From the NCBI GenBank assembly GCA_900753295.1, contig CAADYQ010000143.1, forward strand, positions 1 to 16,068: 16,068 nucleotides of DNA, in the 5' to 3' direction. The position numbers were made by a program, and so were the translations under genes. This document shows positions 14,004-16,068 of this stretch, in pieces. Each line of letters opens with the position of its first letter. The first letter of the stretch is position 1. The notes under the pieces are model-generated. The model worked only from the letters and a program-made list of their open reading frames with translations. It searched no databases and was not told the origin of the DNA. This DNA is from Clostridia bacterium (GTDB taxonomy: Bacteria > Bacillota > Clostridia > Oscillospirales > CAG-272).

Positions 14004-14195
14004 ACTTTTGCAGTTATCCGTGTTGCCGCTGTCATGGTATCGGCTGCCACCACGTAATAGTCCCGGAAGTCAATTTTCCTTACAGGCACAAAATACCAAA
14101 CGAAAGAGCACCCAAATGGAGTGCTCTTTCGTTTGGGAAACACCACCCGGACGGCGGCAAGCCGCCTATCGGCAGGTCCGGTCCGCTCTTTGGGT
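14004..14195. other. Gene-free stretch with two hairpins
   Basis: No gene is supported between the ATPase stop and the tRNA terminator. CCAAACGAAAGAGCAC (14096-14111) pairs perfectly with 14121-14136 around a 9-base loop. CCGGAC/GTCCGG (14147-14152 and 14176-14181) encloses GGCGGC/GCCGCC (14153-14158 and 14161-14166). On the minus strand, 14004-14100 could encode a gene-like tail (FVPVRKIDFRDYYVVAAD), perhaps a remnant, but it has no start. Confidence 0.55.
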
Positions 14196-14236
14196 CCAAT
14201 GCAAAAAAGACATCCCGTGGGATGTCTTTTTTGCAT

Positions 14237-14239
<3 letters not shown>
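14196..14239. terminator. Bidirectional terminator shared by the ABC and tRNA operons
   Basis: The 20-bp arms (14196-14215 and 14220-14239) are perfect inverse complements around the centre, with internal A6/T6 runs that give a T-tract in either direction after the core GACATCC/GGATGTC. The right arm includes the CCA end of tRNA-Cys (14237-14239), so termination of the tRNA message begins exactly at the tRNA end. Confidence 0.88.
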
Positions 14240-14311
<72 letters not shown>

Positions 14312-14319
14312 TAATAATA

Positions 14320-14350
14320 ACGGGTACGAACTTTATTCATTCGTACCCGT
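14320..14350 (-). other. Hairpin in the spacer between tRNA-Gly and tRNA-Cys
   Basis: ACGGGTACGAA (14320-14330) and TTCGTACCCGT (14340-14350) form a perfect 11-bp stem with a 9-base loop and a T-rich tail (TTATTATTA) on the minus strand. It may be an RNA processing site or a partial terminator before tRNA-Cys. Confidence 0.6.
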
Positions 14351-14353
14351 GTT

Positions 14354-14429
14354 TGGAGCGGATTACGGGGATCGAACCCGCCACCTCGACCTTGGCAAGG
14401 TCGCGCTCTACCAAATGAGCTAAATCCGC
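14354..14429 (-). tRNA. tRNA-Gly (anticodon GCC)
   Basis: This is a 76-nt cloverleaf with acceptor GCGGATT/AATCCGC, anticodon loop TTGCCAA, T-loop GGTTCGATCCC and encoded CCA. Confidence 0.96.
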
Positions 14430-14434
14430 ATAGG

Positions 14435-14510
14435 TGGTGCCTCCGGTCGGAATTGAACCAACGACACGGGGATTTTCAGTCCCCTGCTCTACCAACTGAG
14501 CTACAGAGGC
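14435..14510 (-). tRNA. tRNA-Phe (anticodon GAA)
   Basis: This is a 76-nt cloverleaf with acceptor GCCTCTG/CGGAGGC (one G-U pair), anticodon loop CTGAAAA, T-loop GGTTCAATTCC and encoded CCA. It lies 5 bp from tRNA-Gly. Confidence 0.96.
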
Positions 14511-14557
14511 AAGCAGTATGGACTGCCTTTTACCGCTTGATCTTATCGCACGGCAGT

Positions 14558-14634
14558 TGGCGACCCGGATGGGGCTCGAACCCACGACCTCTAGCGTGAC
14601 AGGCTAGCGCTCTAACCAACTGAGCTACCGGGCC
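14558..14634 (-). tRNA. tRNA-Asp (anticodon GTC)
   Basis: This is a 77-nt cloverleaf with acceptor GGCCCGG/CCGGGTC (one G-U pair), anticodon loop CTGTCAC, T-loop GGTTCGAGCCC and encoded CCA. Confidence 0.96.
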
Positions 14635-14640
14635 AACGAG

Positions 14641-14716
14641 TGGTGGGAACAACAGGGCTCGAACCTGTGACCCCATGCTTGTAAGGCATGTGCTCTCCCA
14701 GCTGAGCTATGCTCCC
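14641..14716 (-). tRNA. tRNA-Val (anticodon TAC)
   Basis: This is a 76-nt cloverleaf with acceptor GGGAGCA, anticodon loop CTTACAA, T-loop GGTTCGAGCCC and encoded CCA. It is the first gene of the tRNA operon, about 34 bp from the -10 box. Confidence 0.96.
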
Positions 14717-14749
14717 GTTGCTTGCCCGTCCTTGCCGGCGACGTTATAG

Positions 14750-14778
14750 ATTATACCACAGTCCGAGCCTCTTGTCAA
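14750..14778 (-). promoter_or_regulatory. Sigma-A promoter of the tRNA operon
   Basis: On the minus strand TTGACA (14773-14778) and TATAAT (14750-14755) are 17 bp apart, a perfect match. Confidence 0.92.
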
Positions 14779-14865
14779 TACCTTTTTTGAGTTTTTCTCA
14801 ACTTTTTTTATTTTATTTTTCGCTGGCATTTCTATGGGGTCCGATCCGAATTCCGAACGCAAAAT

Positions 14866-14919
14866 ACCGATGCATTCATGACCGTGCGCCGCACATACGC
14901 AAAGCGTGCGCACATCGGT
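14866..14919. other. Imperfect stem in the divergent intergenic region
   Basis: Between the two divergent promoters (14779-14977) I see no gene. ACCGAT (14866-14871) can pair with ATCGGT (14914-14919), enclosing GTGCGC (14884-14889) with GCGCAC (14908-14913). Nearby, TTGAGTTTTTCTCAA forms a small hairpin beside the tRNA promoter. The function is unknown. Confidence 0.35.
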
Positions 14920-14977
14920 GCATCCCGGCGGGATATGTACGATAACGGCGCCGTTTTTTATTTGGCTTCATTTTATA

Positions 14978-15006
14978 TTGACACCGACCGCGCGGCATTG
15001 TATAAT
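14978..15006 (+). promoter_or_regulatory. Sigma-A promoter of the zinc-ribbon gene
   Basis: TTGACA (14978-14983) and TATAAT (15001-15006) have exactly 17 bp between them, 61 bp before the ATG. Confidence 0.92.
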
Positions 15007-15066
15007 ATACTCAGATGAAAATCCAGACCGGACCTCAGCCCGGCGCTTATAAATAAGGAGCACATC

Positions 15067-15372
15067 ATGAAAAACTGTCACAATTGTCACGCGCCCAATC
15101 CCGATGATACCAATTTCTGCACGAGCTGCGGAGCGGCGCTCATTCCGCCCGAACCGCCGAAAAAGCCGGTATCGAACGTCATCGCAATAGTTCTCCTAAT
15201 TATTTTCTTCCCGGTCGGACTTTATCTCATGTGGGCGCGCACCCGCTGGGACCGCACCGTAAAGGTGATAGTCACCGCCGTGATCGTCGTTTTGCTCATT
15301 CTCGGCGCCGTGTACCTTCCCTCCGCGGAAACTGCAAGCTACGCACTCAGCTTTACGCAGATGCTGCGGTAA
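15067..15372 (+). CDS. Zinc-ribbon membrane protein
   Basis: The protein is 101 aa, with AAGGAG about 8 bases before the ATG. Residues 4-21 form a zinc ribbon with two CxxC pairs (C4/C7 and C18/C21, CHNC and CTSC). A Pro-rich linker (PPEPPKKP) leads to two membrane helices at about residues 38-55 and 65-82. Between them lies PVGLYLMWARTRWDRTVKV, a combination found in many small Clostridial zinc-ribbon proteins of unknown role. It is a single-gene unit with its own promoter and terminator. The function is not known; the zinc ribbon probably mediates protein contact at the inner face of the membrane. Confidence 0.85.
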   Translation: MKNCHNCHAPNPDDTNFCTSCGAALIPPEPPKKPVSNVIAIVLLIIFFPVGLYLMWARTRWDRTVKVIVTAVIVVLLILGAVYLPSAETASYALSFTQMLR

Positions 15373-15416
15373 AGCGGACCGCCTGCACATCTAAATAATT
15401 TTCAGGTCGACCATTT

Positions 15417-15458
15417 GGGGCTGTTAAGAGCATTATGCTTTTGACAGCCCCGATTTTT
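15417..15458 (+). terminator. Rho-independent terminator after the zinc-ribbon gene
   Basis: GGGGCTGTTAAGAGCAT (15417-15433) pairs with ATGCTTTTGACAGCCCC (15435-15451) with two G-U pairs, followed by GATTTTT. It lies 45 bp after the stop. Confidence 0.9.
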
Positions 15459-15472
15459 ATACGGCAAAGGAG

Positions 15473-15501
15473 TTGACAAAAATCGCCGACAGGACTATAA
15501 T
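15473..15501 (+). promoter_or_regulatory. Sigma-A promoter of the recombinase-like gene
   Basis: TTGACA (15473-15478) and TATAAT (15496-15501) are 17 bp apart, 33 bp before the GTG start. Confidence 0.92.
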
Positions 15502-15533
15502 ATACGGCAGAAAAAATCGGGAGGCGAGGAGCT

Positions 15534-15821
15534 GTGAGGCGGCGCGCATGCGTCATGTATCGGCGGACGGTGCTTGGACGATTTGAGCTTGCGACCTGCC
15601 GTGCACGTGCCCGCGAAAAGAGATGGGACGTCGTGGCGGAGATAGGTATCGCATTTGACGGACAAAAGGCAGCCGAAAGAAAATTGCTGAAGCTCGCACG
15701 GCATCGGGAATTCGACGTACTGATGATACCCGAGCTGGAATGCCTCGGCACGATAAAGGATATGATAAAGATCTCCGGCGTGCTGAACGACAACGGCATT
15801 GAGCTTTATAAGGTCAGATGA
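15534..15821 (+). CDS. Small serine-recombinase-like domain lacking catalytic residues
   Basis: The protein is 95 aa from a GTG at 15534, with GGGAGG at 15519-15524; an ATG at 15558 is the alternative. Its C-terminal two thirds follow the pattern of the resolvase N-terminal domain: KRWDVVAEIGIAFDGQKAAERKLLKLARHREFDVLMIPEL...DMIKISGVLNDNGIELYKV. That parallels GWEVVAEYxDxGxSG...LLxxAxxGxFDVLVVxxLDRLxR...ELNExGVEL. But the catalytic Ser of YxRxST is absent (YRRTVLG), and the LDRLxR motif is LECLGT. There is no DNA-binding domain. It has its own perfect promoter and terminator, so it is likely expressed as a repurposed or regulatory protein. The fold assignment is by eye. Confidence 0.6.
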   Translation: MRRRACVMYRRTVLGRFELATCRARAREKRWDVVAEIGIAFDGQKAAERKLLKLARHREFDVLMIPELECLGTIKDMIKISGVLNDNGIELYKVR

Positions 15822-15830
15822 AAAACAAGA

Positions 15831-15858
15831 ACGGTCGGCGGATAAACGCCGCCGTTTT
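15831..15858 (+). terminator. Terminator after the recombinase-like gene
   Basis: ACGG and GGCG (15831-15840) pair with CGCC and CCGT (15847-15855) with one bulged base, ending in TTTT. It starts 10 bp after the stop. Confidence 0.65.
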
Positions 15859-15869
15859 GCCGTCCGGCG

Positions 15870-16068
15870 GGTACAATATCCTTCGGGGACTCTGAACCCC
15901 GATTTGCGCGTCCGTTTGTACAGACTCCATAGTTTCCACTAGCGCAAACAGGCTCGGATTAAAGTTTGTTGCTTATCCTTCGGTTCGGTTGCCTCGCCCG
16001 TCAAGGCGCTGTGCGCCTTGACCTGAAGAAAGCAACTTGAGGGGGTTCGAGTTATTCGATGCTCTTCA
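15870..16068. ncRNA. Probable structured RNA element, strand unclear, runs off right edge
   Basis: No gene is supported here, but the region carries four perfect stems. TCGGGG/CCCCGA spans 15883-15888 and 15897-15902. TTTGCGC/GCGCAAA spans 15903-15909 and 15942-15948. GTTGCTT/AAGCAAC spans 15968-15974 and 16030-16036. Nested within the last is GTCAAGGCGC/GCGCCTTGAC at 16000-16009 and 16013-16022. The 10-mer TATCCTTCGG occurs twice (15877-15886 and 15974-15983), each time next to a stem. The density of long-range and nested pairing points to a folded RNA rather than to a terminator. I cannot name the class; known Clostridial RNAs such as raiA, 6S or tmRNA should be tested first. The ATCC-rich 3' part suggests it goes on beyond the window. 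Confidence 0.5.

Noticed and set aside
14337..14585. Minus-strand frame across the tRNA genes
   Set aside because: It is simply a translation of tRNA-Gly, tRNA-Phe and part of tRNA-Asp, a common false gene.
14941..14962. GC palindrome AACGGCGCCGTT followed by T6 as a terminator
   Set aside because: The arms leave no loop of usable size, and there is no gene whose end it would serve; it lies just before a promoter.
15534..15821. Functional site-specific recombinase
   Set aside because: The catalytic Ser and the Arg of the LDRLxR motif are absent, and there is no C-terminal DNA-binding domain.
15870..16068. Conserved-looking minus-strand reading frame in the right-edge element
   Set aside because: It is broken by stops and has no start signal; the stems explain the sequence better than coding does.

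Overview
The window looks like chromosomal DNA of a low-to-mid GC Firmicute, most likely a gut-type member of the Clostridia (inference). The reasons are strong AGGAGG-type ribosome binding sites, TTG and GTG starts, sigma-A promoters that match TTGACA-N17-TATAAT exactly, tRNA genes with encoded CCA, and family content (ECF sigma/membrane anti-sigma pairs, BcrA-like and MacB/BceA-like ABC transporters, an XRE regulator with a membrane partner). Small alpha-helical and membrane proteins of unknown function fill much of the rest.

Layout. (1) Positions 1-3084, minus strand: one operon with TetR regulator -> DUF998-like membrane protein -> OmpR-type response regulator that has lost most of its receiver domain -> BcrA-like ABC ATPase with a one-base frameshift -> ABC permease running off the left edge. 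It has a perfect promoter with a 12-bp inverted-repeat operator next to it. (2) 3088-3593, minus: a truncated ECF sigma region 2 fused to two membrane helices. (3) 3625-5299, minus: an XRE regulator and a 452-aa polytopic membrane protein, with two palindromic operators around a perfect promoter and related perfect hairpins on both sides. (4) 5358-7274, minus: an AT-richer ECF sigma/anti-sigma pair lying between two ~115-bp direct repeats; the repeat is the 3' end of the neighbouring membrane-protein gene. (5) 7172-10669, minus: five genes of mostly unknown function, including an Imm26/DUF4259-like protein and three membrane proteins, one of them frameshifted. (6) 10765-14003, plus: a short leader ORF, two FtsX/MacB-type permeases and an ABC ATPase, all tightly coupled. 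(7) 14096-14778, minus: a Val-Asp-Phe-Gly-Cys tRNA operon with a perfect promoter and a terminator that overlaps the last CCA. (8) 14978-15858, plus: a zinc-ribbon membrane protein and a serine-recombinase-like domain without its catalytic residues, each with its own perfect promoter and terminator. (9) 15870-16068: no gene, but several perfect stems that suggest a structured RNA continuing past the edge.

How the parts fit together. Much of the window is envelope sensing and export: two ABC exporters of the antimicrobial-peptide resistance type, three one-component or sigma regulators with membrane partners, and several small membrane proteins. No histidine kinase is present. Four genes are broken or chimeric (response regulator, ABC ATPase, truncated sigma, small membrane protein). 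That means either a decaying accessory region or, for the two single-base cases, assembly errors in homopolymer runs. The best candidates for something undescribed are the repeat-flanked sigma/anti-sigma cassette, the sigma-membrane chimera with its ECF-like promoter, the uncharacterised five-gene block, and the structured element at the right edge.
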